Assembly (NCBI GenBank): GCA_022605955.1
Contig: JAKCOZ010000102.1
Coordinates: 620,001 to 684,000, forward strand
Source of the DNA: Rallus limicola
Lineage: Eukaryota > Chordata > Aves > Gruiformes > Rallidae
Length of the DNA stretch: 64,000 nucleotides
Direction: 5' to 3'
Below the pieces are notes generated by a model. That model did no database searches, was not told the DNA's origin, and was given only the letters and a program-made list of their open reading frames with translations. This document shows positions 46,744 to 60,859 of this stretch, piece after piece; within the stretch, counting starts at the first letter, position 1, and the number at the start of each line of letters is the position of its first letter. A program made the position numbers and the translations under genes.

Positions 46744-48811
46744 TGCAGTTTTTTTAAGCCTTGATTTCTTAAGAGAGAAAGCGTATTAAAAATGGTTATG
46801 TAGTCAGGTAAGTATCTGATGGTGAGATGCACTGCGGATCAGAGGACTCTGTGATGGAAGAACATGACTAATCTGTAACAGGACTTACACTTCAGTCTAA
46901 CCTGTGCAGAAGTGAGTGACAGGAGATCAGCCTCTCAAAGACCTTCACAGCCTGCACTGTGCTGTTCAAACAGCACAGGAGAAAACTCTAGGTTTTACTG
47001 TTTAACTCTTGGCAAAAATCGAGGCCTTTGGGAAGAAACAAAACAAACTAAAACATACCCCAAACAGAAAGAAAACCCCCAAACCAGAACCCAGGACAGA
47101 CACTCAATTCACTCATTTCTTCCCCTCCCTTTAACTCATGAATCGAGCCTGTTCAGCCTTTCGTCTCGAGAGGCAAAAGGAAGGCCAGGAAAGGCTGGAA
47201 TAGGACAGACTGGACAAAAGGCAATTCAGAAGAGAAACACCAAGGGTCACAAGGTGAAGAACAGTTACAGAAGCATGGCGATAAAATGACATTGTGAAGG
47301 CGTTACAGGTATACACACTCTGAGTAGCAGGATCCTCCAAAGGAGCTGACAATGAAGCACAAGTGGAATGACCTAAGGCCAGCATAGAGAACATGTATTA
47401 TCTGGTAGGCTTCAGAACACCAAATTACCTTGGATTCTTGAATATAAAAGAACTTAAAACTTGTTCAGGAAGTTCTGAGAGAACAAAGCCTATAGGCAGC
47501 CTTAACTCCTAAAACTGAGAAGAACTTCATGTAATGGCACTGGTGTGAAATACCACAGGATATTACATTTCAGGTTTTCCACCTGTCTCCAGGCCTCTTC
47601 TACCCCAGGGTTTGTATAACTACAGTGAATTTCAGGTTGCTGCTATGAACTGGGTATCAGTGAAGGAGAACTGTTCTTCCCCTGACATCAGGGCTGACAT
47701 CTATGTTACAGCTGCTCAGAGAAGTCTGGAAAGCAGTGAAGAAAGGAATGGTGGGAAAGATGTTTTCATGAAGTGGGTGCTGGGTTTTATCACTCACTGT
47801 CCAAGGACTCAAAGGCATCGAGTTGATGCGGCCTGAAGATCCTGTGCACAGGGAATGCAGAAAGGAGCCTGGGGTTTATACAGGGTCGGGTAAGTGAGTA
47901 GCTACTGCAAGCAGACAAGAAATCTTAATGTGATGTGCTGTGTCAGAACAAGATACCCCATGACTCTTTTTTCCCTCCCCCCTCATTTTGAAAGCAGCTG
48001 CTGGACTTGGCCAGGTGTGAACCAGCTCTGCTCAACACTGCTGAGGAGCACGACCCGTGAGCAAGGTGCAAGTTACCCCAGAAGGGCTGCCATGCAATGT
48101 GCATGAGAAACCAGCATTATGCAGGGTGGCAAGCACTTCCTACTGCAACACCTACAGTCCATGGCAATGGAGGTGTGTTAGCATGTTAAAAAGTAATATT
48201 CCACAGTTAAAATGTAATTTTCCATAGGAAAAATGTTCCCTGTACCTAGGAGCAGATCTAGGAGTACGAAAGTGATCTAAGCAAATGCAAACCATTGTAG
48301 CCACAAACTATCAAAAAGTATCTCAAAACAATATTAAAAAAAAACAACTTAGTTCCAAACAGTAGGCAATCCACTTATTGAAACAAGCTCTCAGAAAGAG
48401 TAAAACCCATGTTTAAAATATTACACACCACATTACTATCCAGCTAACTAAAAAAGCCAAACCACCACACAACAACAAAAAACCCAAACAACCAAACTTT
48501 ACAAACAGGATACAAACAGATTTCCTCTTGCAATAAGGATATAGGATAAAAAGTTAGGGAATACACTGCGGTATGTTTACAGAGAGGCTGTTCTTCCCCT
48601 CCACCCCGTACCTTACTGCCCCTCAGCTCCTGTTTTGAGCTTGTTTTCAGTTTCTCTAGATGTGCTCGCTGCTTGTAGACAGAGACCCTCCCTGTGTCTG
48701 TGCAGAACACAGCACCCAGGAGCAGGTGAGGAGAGGTGCCAGGCTCCTTGCTGATCCATTTCTTCATGGACTCTTTTGCATCACTAAGCCAGGTACAGAC
48801 ATTATGACCTC

Positions 48812-51800
48812 TCAAGAAGTTTCTATCTCAGAAGCCTCTTCTATGAAGTTAGCAACTGGACTGAGGAGCAGGAGTGGAAACAGTTTGTACTCTCCATTCC
48901 CATCTTCTGACAGGAGAGGTGCATCGCCCATTCCCAGAGCATCTGGAGGCTCAGCCTGGCTTGCTGGAGCTGCTAGTGGCAAGACAGCTCCACTCCCGGA
49001 TGGAGGATGCAGAGCAGGTTTCTCCTCCAAGGAAGGCAGCAGAAGGTCTTGTGGATCCTCTGTCTTCCCTGCAGCTTCACTCAAAGGTGGTTCTTCAAAT
49101 AATGAAAGCAGAGGATTTGCCCTGTACTGTATCAGCTGCATATCTGAGGGAAAACAAACAGTTTAAACTCCAGGCCCCTGTGTCCCATGAGCAAAGGTTC
49201 TTACTAAAGACAAGGAAAACTGGGGAGGCTGCTTCAAAACTCGGTTTGCTAGAGAGAGACATACATCTGTGCCCACAGCTCAGGAGGGAGTGAGGGCTCC
49301 CCTCTCTGTTGGCATCAGCATCCAAACCCACTGCAAGCCCCCCAGGTACACGGCATGCAAGGGCAGCATGGAAGCAGTGAAAGGAGTGGCACTGCGTTTG
49401 CAGGGCACAGCTCCTCAGGAGAGACTTCCAGAAGGACATCTGCAGTCTGGCTCCTACCATGACAACCCGGCACAATCAGGAAATGGTTAACACCAGCATG
49501 GGACACAGGGTGGGAAGACAGGCACAGCTTCATGGGGTCAGTGAAACACCCCAGTCTTCACAGAAGCTTTAAGCCCAGACCAAAGGAGGACATAAGCCAT
49601 GATACAGACTAGACAAATTCCACCTCAGTACAGAGTTTTGGAAGAGTCTGGAGCTGCCACAGCTCCCAGTGCTCCTTCCTGCCCACCTTTGCTTCCTGCT
49701 GTTTCTCTCTCACTCGTTCCCAGATCTTCAGTGCTCTGTGCCAAGTTTGCAATCTGAAGCGAAACGGACAGAGTAAGACAGGGACAACATCCATGACTCC
49801 AGGACTGCTCAGCGAGGTTAAAGGTGAGAGGAGGAGGGAGGAGGAATGACACAGTGCACTGACCAGGGCCCTGCTGCACATGAGGGAGCTCTGGGAAGCG
49901 GCCACGCTGAAATGCAGACAAGCTTCTGCCTAGCAAATGTTTATTTTACTGTCCAAACCAGAAGGTTTTTTATAGCCTGTCATGTTGGAGTAACGCTGTT
50001 AAACATGATCCCATCAACATAATGACATTTTGCAAGCGCTGCCTGAGGACAGCTGTGTTTTCCCTCAGTTGAGATCTGAGCTGGGAAGTCCTAGCTTAAA
50101 TATTATTTCAGAACTACAGAATAAGTGACACTTGCAAGGGTTTTTTAACATGAGTGACTTTTAGGAACTGGACCAAGAGAATTAAGTTTGCACTGAACTT
50201 CTGTCTGTCCTCTGAGGAGATTCCAAACAGCCATGTCCAGAATAAACACAGTATATTGCATTGTATTCTCATTGAGCACTTTTCCCTTCCATCTTCAGAC
50301 TGAAGGCACAATCCCATCTGGACTGTAACCCCAGACCTGGTTATTTCTTGGCTAAAAGGCATCAGGGAAATCCCCAAGGCTAGGAGAAACAAGCCAGAAA
50401 CTGTTCCCACACAAAAGACAAGAAGATATTCCAGCCTCCCCATTCCAAACAGAAGGTACACCAGAAACAGGCAGGAATACAAAGATGCCTCTATCCAGAT
50501 AGCTGATTCAATGGGCACCAGTTTGTCTCCCTCTTCCTTATGTTCTCAGGTGCATTCAGAAAGCAAGGCACATGCTGTTCAAAGCACAACAGCAGCTGAG
50601 ATCAGCCCACCCAGTCTCTTACTGCAGGCAGGAACACTGGCCAGAAACCACCTTGAGAACCCTCTTAAATTCACACATGGCAACAATGATAACCAAAGAC
50701 ATGAGGTCAGCAGAAATGGGCAAAATGGCACATTCTATCCTGTGCCAGGAATCCAGTCCCTACCCTGATCTGCATCAGTCAGAACTTAGCCCTGACCATC
50801 GTGCCAACCTTCCCATCCCAGAAGCAAATCATTCTCTTACATTTTCCACACCAGTCGGAGCTTCCATCAAACTCATATCCAGGGCTGGCAGCTCAGGATT
50901 CAGTGTCTGAAAATACAAACAGACCACGTGTCCCATAACAAGGTTCCTGAAACTTCAGTGAGCTCCTGAGAGGACAGAGGGGTCCAGCAGACCGCCCCAT
51001 ACACTGGAGCACAGGGAAGGTGCAATATGCTTCCAACCCATGGCAGTAAATTGAGGTCACGGAAGGACACTGCATTCCCCAGTGGTTATGATATGGCTGG
51101 TTTCATTCCATGTCATAATCTATCATAACAGTCTGAAGCTGTGTCAGAGGAAGTTTAGGCTGGATATCAGGAAAAATTTATTCACTGAAAGGGTTGTCAG
51201 GTACTGGCACAGGCTGCCCAGGGAGGTGGCTGAGTCCCTATCCCTGGATGTTGTACTTGGTGACAAGGTCTAGAGTTGGACCTAGCAGGGCTGGACAGAT
51301 GGTTGGACACAATGATCTTGAAGGCCTTTTCCAACAGGAACCATTCTATGATTCTATCATTCCATAGTGCAACCCAACCAGTATTTTTCAGAAATGAGAA
51401 GTGAGGAGACACTCACATCGCTGAATGCCTCGGAGCCAAAGTTGTACTGCTTCCCCGCCAGCATCGCCTGCAGCTCCTCAAGGCTGGCGTCGATGCAGTT
51501 GAGGAAATCCTGGATTTCTTCTCTAGAGAGAGCAGTACAGCACGTAAGGAACCGCCAGCAGCCAGGGCCTGCCTTGGCACCACGAGGCAGGCTGCTCACA
51601 AGCCACATGCCTCAAACCCCACTCTGCATCCCTTTCCACAGCCCCACTCTTAGAAGGGCAAAGAACACCATCCCAACAGCAAGTGTGCTGGTATCAAAAA
51701 GCAGTTCCTCCTCCTGCACCTACCTCCCCCTTCATTTTAGTATCTCTTGAGTGTTCTCACACCCCAGCCTATATCCCAGTATCTCTTCAAAGTAAGGTGT

Positions 51801-54800
51801 GATGGCTTTCACCATGGGACCATAAATAAGCAAAGGGCTGGAAGAAAGCTGGATCTGAAGGAACACTACACACCAGGTCATTGCCATGCTGTACACGTTT
51901 CCAAGGACAGTGGGAGGGACACAAGGGGCTGTGAATGAGGCGGAAAGGGAGCTGCATGCACGGTGCCAGTATGGGACTTCCCAGTGTGCTGTGAGCTCCC
52001 CCCCCCACTGGAATACTTTGCTACCTGCAAGGGACACCCCAAAGCACTGCCCACACTGCTAACGCTTCCCTTACCCAGGTTTATCAATGCCACCTGAACA
52101 GCTCCTCACCCAGTTACACACAGCCTCTAAAACTCTGACAAGGCTCCACAAGGTGACAGCAGCGTGACAGTTCCCCAAAACAAGTGGATACCTGTCCAGT
52201 AAAGGATCGCTTTGGCTTCCAGAGTTGTTCTCGTTCAAAATGGAGTCAATCACCGATGCAGGGTCTTCTGGAGCACTAGGCTGTGTGGTATGGAGTTCCA
52301 CAGCCGCATTTCCTATTTCACTGGGTTTGCTGGCATCGTTTAGAAGAACTGGTGGGGTAGGTTCTGCATAATGTAACTCATTTGGCTGCAACACTTGACA
52401 AAGAGGTAACCCAGGATCCAGAGCCGCCTGTGCCTCTCTAAAACGTGTCCCAAAGAGAAGGACACAAGAGGAGAATTTGTCAACCATACTACCACCCATT
52501 GCAAGTTCAGTATCTCAAACCTTGATACCTACTAAGGTCATGCCAACTGAGGGTTCAAATAACCACCTGGCCTTTAGAAAGAGAAGGGAAGTGCCTTCTT
52601 AAAGGTAGATGACGTGTCTCTCCTTCCAGCTCACACAGAGAGCTTCTATCAGAGCAGAACACCTCATTTCACCAGGCCAAAGGCAACATAACAGCACGAG
52701 GACAATAGGTAGGAGGGAAACAGTGTCTCTCCACAAATGAAAGCTGCCAGCCCAAGCTAGGGAGGCCTTCAGGCACTCCTGAAGGGACACGAGCTCCTGA
52801 AAAACTGACCATGACATGAGCACTGCTACAAGCTGCAGAACGTCAGACAGGCCTGTCACACCGGAACGGGGTAAGAGCTCAGAACCCCCATGCACAGCAG
52901 CTGCCTGGTTAACAACCGAAGCAGAAACACTCGCGCATCTGTACCTGGCTCTGCCGCTTGTGTGTGCCACAGCCAGCAGACCATCGGTGGCGTTTTCCAG
53001 GGTGTCGGTGATATCTCGGATGATGAGACCCGTCCCGTTTCCATCCTCATCCTCTGCACTGTGTTCAGAAAAAGCCATCTGTGGGATACAGCACATTGAA
53101 AGAGTAAACCAGAGGGTCTGACTTTGATGCTGAAGCTTTGTTCTTCTTGCAGCTTCTACTGCTTGTTCCGACTAGATGTGCGTGACTTCACACAGCAGTG
53201 CTTTAAAGCTGCCCATTTCCAAATGGAACGCATCTGTCCACAGGACTAGGGCATTAACAGTCCTAAGGAAGCCGCTGAGATCACTGTGTATTACCCTGTC
53301 CACCCCACTGTCTCTCTGCCCAGGAGGACTTACTGCTTGGCCACTCTCCACAGGTATGCGAACATACTGGCGACTGTACTTGGAGGGTGAAGCGCCTGCA
53401 GCATCGGTTAGAGACCTGAGACAAGAACACAGTGTCATTGTACAGATCCACAGTGAAACGCTGCACGATGCCCAGCACACAGCAAGGGTTAAGAACCACT
53501 GTTCTTCAGCTTCAGAGAGAACAGGCTTTGGAAGTGCTTTCTGAAGTGTCCTGCAGACATACTGCCTTCTGAACATGCCTTTTGTCTGTAAACAGTCAGT
53601 CACCTTGTGTCTTTAAAGGAGTTAAGTCTGATAACCATGCCCTTGGAAATTTAAAGTGTGTGTTTTCTCTCACCATACATTTTTTTTAGCAGTAGAGAAG
53701 CAGAAATCTTTGTTTCATGCTTTATTCAACTTCCATCGGCCTTCTCAAGTTTGATTAAAAAACACAAGTGATAAAATACACTCTTTATGCACTTCAAGAA
53801 ACTTATCTTGCTTCTTGAAGCTGATTTATCCCTGCAATTCCCACCGGCCACCAATGTGTGATCTATCCAGTAATTACCGTTTCCTTTTGACCCCAACAAT
53901 ATAATTTCCTCGCATCAAGCTCAGGATAAACTGAAGAATCTATGAAGGAAAAAACAAAAAGCCAAACCCAAGTGGTTAGCATATCATCCCCAACATTAAA
54001 TTATTCATTCAGACTTTACTATAGAACTATGCAGTTATGTGACTGAAAATAATAGGTAAATTAAAATCCATTTGTGTTCACATCTTGAAAAACAAAATTA
54101 TAGTTACAAATGGCTCTGAGAAATTATCTTGCTTGGACAGATTTGGGGTTTTTGGTTGGTTTTGGTTTTTTAAAGTCTAATATAACACCACAAGTTGTTA
54201 GAGGATTCCAGACCAGGAACAGCCGAGAGATAAGCCAGAGAAAACGTATTCCAGTGCAGAAACTCCTACAGTTTGCGGGTTTGAAGTTAACTTCTTGAGT
54301 GGTCTAAGTCTGTCTTGGTCCAAGATCCTTCCCAGACTCCATTCCATATGCCTGCAATCTCTTGGTTTAGGCTCCTGTTACCATGCACTGCCTCCAGCCC
54401 CACAAATACCCAGGTCAGCTTGATTTACTGACTTCTCTCCAAACCAGATTCACTGAGACTTCAAGCACACTGAAATCCTCTTTACTAAGACTTTTCCTTA
54501 TCATTTTCCTCATGGTTCTTTGCTGTGCTACTTCTGGGATGCTCAGGGACTGTATTTTCTTTCTGCTGTATTAATACAGCCTGTTCAGCTCTGTGTCATT
54601 TGTCATTCTACATAAGCAAAGAATGCCGTCAGGTATCACAGAGGCAGGAATAAGGATGGTAGCACTGAAGATGCTGCAATGGTACCTTAGACAGCAGCTT
54701 CTGTTGTTGACTGTGCTTCTGCCTTAGAACTGCCACTTCTTTCCACAGGGCCTTATTTTCTCTGCAATGCAGAATAAATCAGAAGACAGAGGATGAACAG

Positions 54801-57800
54801 AGTTTACTTTATACGCTTTAGTTTTACAGCTTTCAAACTTTCACAGCACCTTGCAGGACCAATGGCAACATTCCTTCCGTGGATAACTAACGATCGGTTA
54901 ATCGGATCCACTAGTAGAAACCCTGGGCTAAATTAGCTCTGTTTTCCACCAGGCAGGACCAAACCAATAAGGACATTCTCACCCTCCCTTGCTCCACCAA
55001 TACTCTTGATCCGAGGTATTCCTTCAAAGCCCCAAAGCCCTAGAACAAAGACTTGGTGTTTGGAAACAGGCTGAGCACAGCACAGACCCCTCAGAGCGGG
55101 CTTGCAGTTTGTGCCTGAGGTGGCTTGCTTTGGTAGGGGTTTTTTAAAGGAACACAGGGAGCGGAGTGAAGGCGTCTCCTGAACTTGGGTTCATACCTAC
55201 TTGCACACCACTGACCCGAACGAATTGGCAGGACCTACACAAAAGGATCTGAGGGAACAGAGTTGGGGACATGCAAAGTCCACTTCCAGTCACAGAGGAA
55301 ACCAAACACTAATCCTGTCTCACTGCATCTAACCCTGTTTTGTGTTTAGAAAAGGAAATGCTATGATTGCCCTAAAAATACTGCTACAGATGATGGCAAC
55401 CAAAGTTACACCTCAAGACAGCCAACGATCTTCCAGCCTTAATCTCTGGTCTGTTACGGAATGATAAAAACAAGCAAGGTTTAGAATGTTGTGTGGGGCA
55501 GAACGGGGATTCAGGGGGACAGGGGTCACAGCATCACCTGTTTGCAGTTCAAAGGAAACCCCATTTAGAGCCAAGCTGCATTAGACACAAGCAACACTCA
55601 GCGTGCAAGTGCCTCTGGAACAGAGGGAGTCTACCTCTTCATGTTAGCCAGCCTGACGTCCATGTTGTTCTGCTGCTCTCTCATTTCCTGGACTTCGGAG
55701 AGGACTTTGTGCAGATCCTCTGCACAGACCTTGAGATCCTCCGTTCTTACTGCAGACACCTAAAACAGGACCAGGTTGCACACGCTTTACTACAAAGAGT
55801 GCCTTGCATACTCCTTTCTACAGGAACAGCGTAGCTGGTCTGTGGAAGGACAGGTAAAATCAAGTAATGCTTTAATTATTCTTACAGATCACAAAACACT
55901 GTGACTGCTATAGAGGGCAGCCCTCAGGACAGTCTCTGCTGTACAAAAACCCACTCGATGCCAACGAAAAGAGGGGATTAGGCCCTGTGCGTGTCTGTAG
56001 TAGCTTCAGCACTGTAACTCGGGCCAGGAACCTGGGCTGGTTGGAAATGACGTTCCCAGGGGTTCTCTGGCAGGGCTGGCGGCAGCTTGCCCTCTAGTGT
56101 CAGCCAGCCACAAACCCAATGCAACTGAGCAGAGTCAGAACAGACATGACATTCCTGGAGGGGTGGGTAAACCTGCCAGCACAGCAGAAACAAATTGCAA
56201 GGCTGGTACTGGGGGAAGAGGAGTCTGATTAGTGCATCCCACTCGGTTTGAAAATTTGTCCCACGCCACCCAAATGGCAGATTCACAACGTGGTGTTTCC
56301 TGTTACTTCTCTTGTTCAGTGACATCCCCCAATGAGAGACATGTCTTCAGAGAGCCCAGACTGCTTTGCTGCCTACAGAAGAGCCCATGAATACCACTTT
56401 TTCAAACAGCAGTGTGAGTCTCACCATCAAGCAAGAAGCTCGTCCTCCTCCCCACACACAATTTCCCAGTGCCTTCACCACCCCTCTCTGTGGTGGCGAC
56501 ACTGGTGGAACAATATACAATTCAGGGGTTGAAAACGACAGGTCTGGTCTGAATGACATGTCCAGGTTTTGTGGGTGCAACTGGAGCAGTTGTTTAGCCA
56601 GTACTGACCATACCTGGACCAGGTGAGTCACACTGGGTAGGTACCAGATGTCCCTTCCAACTGACCACACAAGACAGTTTCTCTCATCACTCTACTAAAT
56701 TCCAAGAGCGTGGAGGTGAAGGTGTCTGGGATGTGCTAGATAACTTCCACACAGGTTGGCTCACAAATCCCCTTTTTCCCAAAAAGAGAATGGGATGGTC
56801 AGAAATGGACCCATGGTGTTACAAGATGACATCCCATCACTTCATGAAGCACAACACGAGAGTCACATAATTGCTCCACAGATATACCTAACCACTCTCC
56901 AACATAATCCAGGTTACAGAGGATAAACATATCTTAACACGCTTTGCTATTCTTTGTGGGCAGTGCCTCAGGCCAAGGGACATGAGCTGCATCCCAAATT
57001 CATTCCATCGTGGTCTGATTTCTTGTCAGCATACCCCATCTCTGTGGGGAGGACACCCGAAAGACGCAGACAGCAGGTGGGAATTTCACAGGCAGCCAGC
57101 TCGCCTCTAGAAAGAGGGACAAACTGAAACGTTCTGCCCGAGCAATTGCTCTCTTTGGCTTCTCCAACTGGGTAACATGGTGTTGAGACTGACACACACC
57201 AGCAGACCCAACAGTAAAGGGGAATAACTAGAGGAAGTCCTGCGTTCAAACCCACATTCCTTGGAGGCTGGAAATGCAGCTTACATCCTGAAGCAGGACT
57301 CCATCCCAGGCAGCAGAGGAACCAACGGATGTTTTGCCAAGAGCGCTAAATTTCCTGCACAGCAAAGAATGTGCCTCACCAACTATTCAACAGCTCCTTA
57401 CCAGCATCCTTGGCACTAACAGGAGCTTTTGTCTTCTAGAACACTCCACCCAGTGCGACACGCCTGGGATGCAGGGTGCCACACATAACGTCACCAGCTG
57501 ACCGCCCCAGCATCCCAGCAACCAAGGTGTGCAAGCCAAGACAGGAGAGGGGATTACAGCAGCCGGGAGGAGCCCAGGCCCGAGGCAGAGCAGCAGCAGC
57601 ACAGCCACATTTAATCAGATCTGGTTCTGAGCTGAGGCGGCAAAGAATCAATCCAAACACAATTGTGAGTCCCCAGCCCACCCTGTGCTTTCATTAACTT
57701 GGGCAATGCAGCTACCACATTACAACATCCTAAAGGAAAGATTCCACAGTTCAGATGTCAGTGTGATCTATCACAGCACTCTAGTTCCCTGGCAGCCAGG

Positions 57801-60774
57801 ATATTATGGGCTGTAATGTGCCAAGAGAGGATAAATATCAGTGCAGAAACAGGTCAGAGAAGGCCTGAATGAACAACAGAAAACTGGAAAGTGCCAATAA
57901 AAATGTAGCTCAGTGGCATCACAGTTTTGGAGGAACAATGCAATCTCTGCAAAGTCGCCTAAATGAGCAATTGCTGATCTTCAGCCAGTACCAAATGGGA
58001 ACACAGTCTCTTTAACTTCTTCTGCTCGGTGTCTTTTTCCCTCTCTGCTGCACTGGTGGAGCTGAGAACCACAGCAATCTGTAATCATGTTTGTGAACTC
58101 TGTGGGAAAAGGGCTCTAAATTGACAGCTACCAAGGCTGTGGTCCTACTGCAGCGCTTCACTAAACAACAGCAGGGTGTGTTTTACCCAGGAGCCAGCAA
58201 GAGGAGACCAAGCCAAATGCCAGCCTGACATTCGGCAGGGAGTTACAAAGGCCTTGCTGATGCACAACCTTGGTTCACATGCAATTTGTTGGCTGTGCAG
58301 TTTTTGAAACCCCCAGACATGACCCTGATAAACTGCTCTCCGTAACAAAACAAGCAAAGTAAATACATGCTTAGAGTGTACCTTGCGCTTGATGTTTTCC
58401 AGTAAATGTGCCTTCCCTTGCTTGAAGAAGGGATGCTGGAACTCAATGACTGAGCTTCTCTCTGCTGTAATCATACCATTCTCCAGAGCAATCACCTTCC
58501 TGAAACCATCTGTGGAGAGGGATCAACAAAGTCATTTCTTTCAGTGCAAAGCCGACTGCCACTACACACAGCTAAAGAAAACCCTGGGGCTGCTGAAATA
58601 CCCACAGCACTACAGTTACTGTGGGCAAAAACTACACAAAACCGCAAAGCAGCTTCTCTTTGGTGCTCGATGATTTGACTTCAGAGAACAGGCCCACAAC
58701 ACCGAACACCCTTGCAGGCTCTACCAAACGGCACAGGTGGCACAGGCCAGCTACTGCCCGGAGGCAACAGCAATGTCCAAATGATCGCACAAGTGAGTGA
58801 AGCATGGGACTCATCATGACATCTCCAATAAAGTCCTGTCCCAGTGGAAGCAGCAGCTCAACACCCCTTCCCTTTCACACCTATAAACCCAGACAAGGAC
58901 AGATCAAAGCAAACACTGCCAGGTACCACCGGGGTCTGCAGAACAAAGGAAGGAAGCCTCAGCCTATGCTAACACCTGCGTGCAGAGCACTGTCTCCAAA
59001 CTGCTTGCATGAAATAGGACGTGGACAACTCTGTTTCCATCACTGCCTCAGGTACCACAGGGTAGATGCAAAACACATATGACAAACCAATCTATATCTA
59101 CCCTTGTTCAAGTCCTTAACATAGTTCATGCATTCCAGTTTCGCTGTACCTCAGTGGTGCTGTTGTCAGAAAACTTTTGGTACCAGCTCATGAAATGATA
59201 CTTTTATAGTCCCTGAAACACAAGGCTCAGAGCTGAAACACAGAAAACAAAGTCTAAGCCAATCTCCACTGTTGTTCTTTCCTCCTGCAAAGTAAACTCA
59301 ATACCAGAATTCAGGTAGGAGGTGTTTTACTCCTGAAAAAGTCACTGGTTTGATTAAGGAAATTCAAATAGCAGTGAACTCGGCAGAAATAATACATTAG
59401 AGGACAGCTGATGCTTACACATGTTAAGCTGTCGTATGAAGCTGGAGATATTGTTGTGTTTGAAGTACTTGGGGAGGAGCTCCTTGGCAAACCTCTGCTC
59501 ATCTAGAATGCAGAAGTTCTCACCGTTCTAGGAAAAAAGCAAAAGCAACAGTTAGAGAACAAGTACGATGTTTCTAAGGGGCTGCTCAGAGCCAGATCCT
59601 ACCACAGGGAAGGACAGAGCTCCTGGGGCAAAGGGAACTGTCCTTGTGAGCACTTGGGGCTGTGCTAGAAGGTTTGAAACCCAAGGAGAGAGTTACACGA
59701 ATGCTCCTTCTGAATGGGTTTGGGTTTGGTTTTTTTAAGCCCCGAGTTTTCGATCCGAATCCAAAGCGAGATGGTTCAACCCCCCCACCCCCGCGTGGGC
59801 TGCTCGGTCGGTCCCGAGGATGCAGGCTGATGCCGCTAGATGGCTTCGAAGGCTGCGCAGCCCCGGCGAGGCTCCTCCGTGGCGCGTCCCGTGTCACCGC
59901 TAAAAATAACCACGTACCATCGCCGAGTGACACCAAGTTCCGACAGCAGAACCCCGCAGCGGGGTACCAGCGGCGCAGGGTGTCCCGCGGCCTCGCGTTC
60001 ACCCGGCGCCGGGCATGGCTCCCGACCGCTGCCACGCTGCCCGGGGAGAGCGAACGCCTTACGCGTGTTTCTGTTCGTCTCCGCACGGCCAAGCCCCGGG
60101 ACCGGGGGACAAAACCCACAGCGGCGCGGGGCCGCGGCACAGGCCGGAGCGATGAGCCCGCAGGTCGCGCCGGGAGCCGGGCAGCGTGCGCGGGCCCGCA
60201 CGGCTCCCGCGGGGGGGAACGAAAGCCCGCTGCTCCCTCGGGCGGGCCGCTGCCGAGCGCGGCCGGACCGCTCCGCGCCGCCGCGGGGAGAGGACACCGG
60301 GTTCGGCGGGCACGGCCGGGCAGCGCCGCCCCCGCTCCCGGCCGCGCCTGGCCCGCCGGCCGCCCCCACAGCGGCGCCCGCTCCGCCGCTGAGGCCGGGC
60401 CGCGCCGCGGCTCTTGCGCGATCCGCGCACCCGCCCCGGGCGCGGCCGCTGGCCGAGACGACGGGCCCGCCGGCTCCCGGGGAAGGGCACGAGGCACCCC
60501 CAGCCGCCGGGCCGCCGCCCCTCCCGGCCCGCGGGGCCCCGCAGCCTTGGCCTCCTCCGGAACGCCCGGCGCGCTCCCTGCGGGCGCCCCCGGCCCGCCG
60601 CCCGCTCCGCGCCTCCCCGGCCCCCCGCGGCCGGGCCCCGCGGGCCCCGCTCACCCCGCTCCAGCAGATGACGTCATCGCTCTGCGGATCCTCCACCAGC
60701 GCCCAGAGCTTGGCCAGGAAGCCGGGCACCGGGGCGGCGCCGGGGGCGCCGGGCAGCGCCGACCCTTCCCGCAT
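48812..60774 (-). CDS. HSF3: Heat shock transcription factor 3 (13 exons, 541 or 550 aa)
   Basis: Exons: 60774-60655, 59527-59419, 58509-58382, 55759-55635, 54761-54686, 53939-53878, 53415-53334, 53078-52945, 52437-52192, 51522-51417, 50906-50841, 49753-49714 (or to 49687), 49143-48812. Every junction is GT/AG and in phase. Exons 1-3 encode the winged-helix DNA-binding domain ([47 protein letters not shown]; residues about 15-119). Exons 4-5 encode the HR-A/B trimerisation coiled coil (about 120-186) and exon 6 a basic VGVKRKR nuclear signal. Exon 10 has the HR-C repeat ([17 protein letters not shown]). The last exon has the [10 protein letters not shown] block that matches QLVQYTAQPL of HSF1. 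HSF trimers bind nGAAn repeats and activate chaperone genes; bird HSF3 responds to severe heat. The reading frame is intact. HSF3 rather than HSF1 is inferred from linkage to VSIG4 and the exon 4-9 residues. Confidence 0.94.
49687..49753 (-). CDS. HSF3: HSF3 exon 12 with two in-phase donors
   Basis: Exon 11 ends in phase 0 and exon 13 must be entered in phase 1 to read [10 protein letters not shown], so an exon of 3n+1 bases is required. After the acceptor CGCTTCAG at 49754 there are two donors that satisfy this: ACGA|GTGAGA after 49714 (40 nt) and AAAG|GTGGGC after 49687 (67 nt). They differ by nine codons (SERETAGSK region). Either keeps the protein in frame. Confidence 0.75.
51130..51358 (+). 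mobile_element. CR1 LINE 3-prime end
   Basis: Encodes the last residues of CR1 ORF2 ([33 protein letters not shown]) on the + strand and ends ATTCTATGATTCTAT, the canonical CR1 terminus. It is antisense to HSF3, in intron 10, and ends about 60 bases from exon 10. Confidence 0.93.
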
Positions 60775-60859
60775 CCTCGGGCCGGGCCGCGCACCGTGCG
60801 GCGGGCGGGGGGGGGCAGCAGAGCGGCCGTGACGCTACGCGAGGCGGTGCCCCCGCGCG

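Larger units (their letters stand above)
43740..48800. other. Intergenic sequence between VSIG4 copy B and HSF3
   Basis: No supported gene. Contains a CR1 fragment near 45.1 kb, a small GC-rich patch at about 45.83-45.92 kb, T-rich tracts near 43.92 kb, and candidate poly(A) signals for HSF3 on the - strand. Confidence 0.45.

Noticed and set aside
56560..56665. CR1-like phrase CCTTCCAAC in an HSF3 intron
   Set aside because: Only a few bases agree with a CR1 tail and the terminal ATTCTATG repeat is missing.
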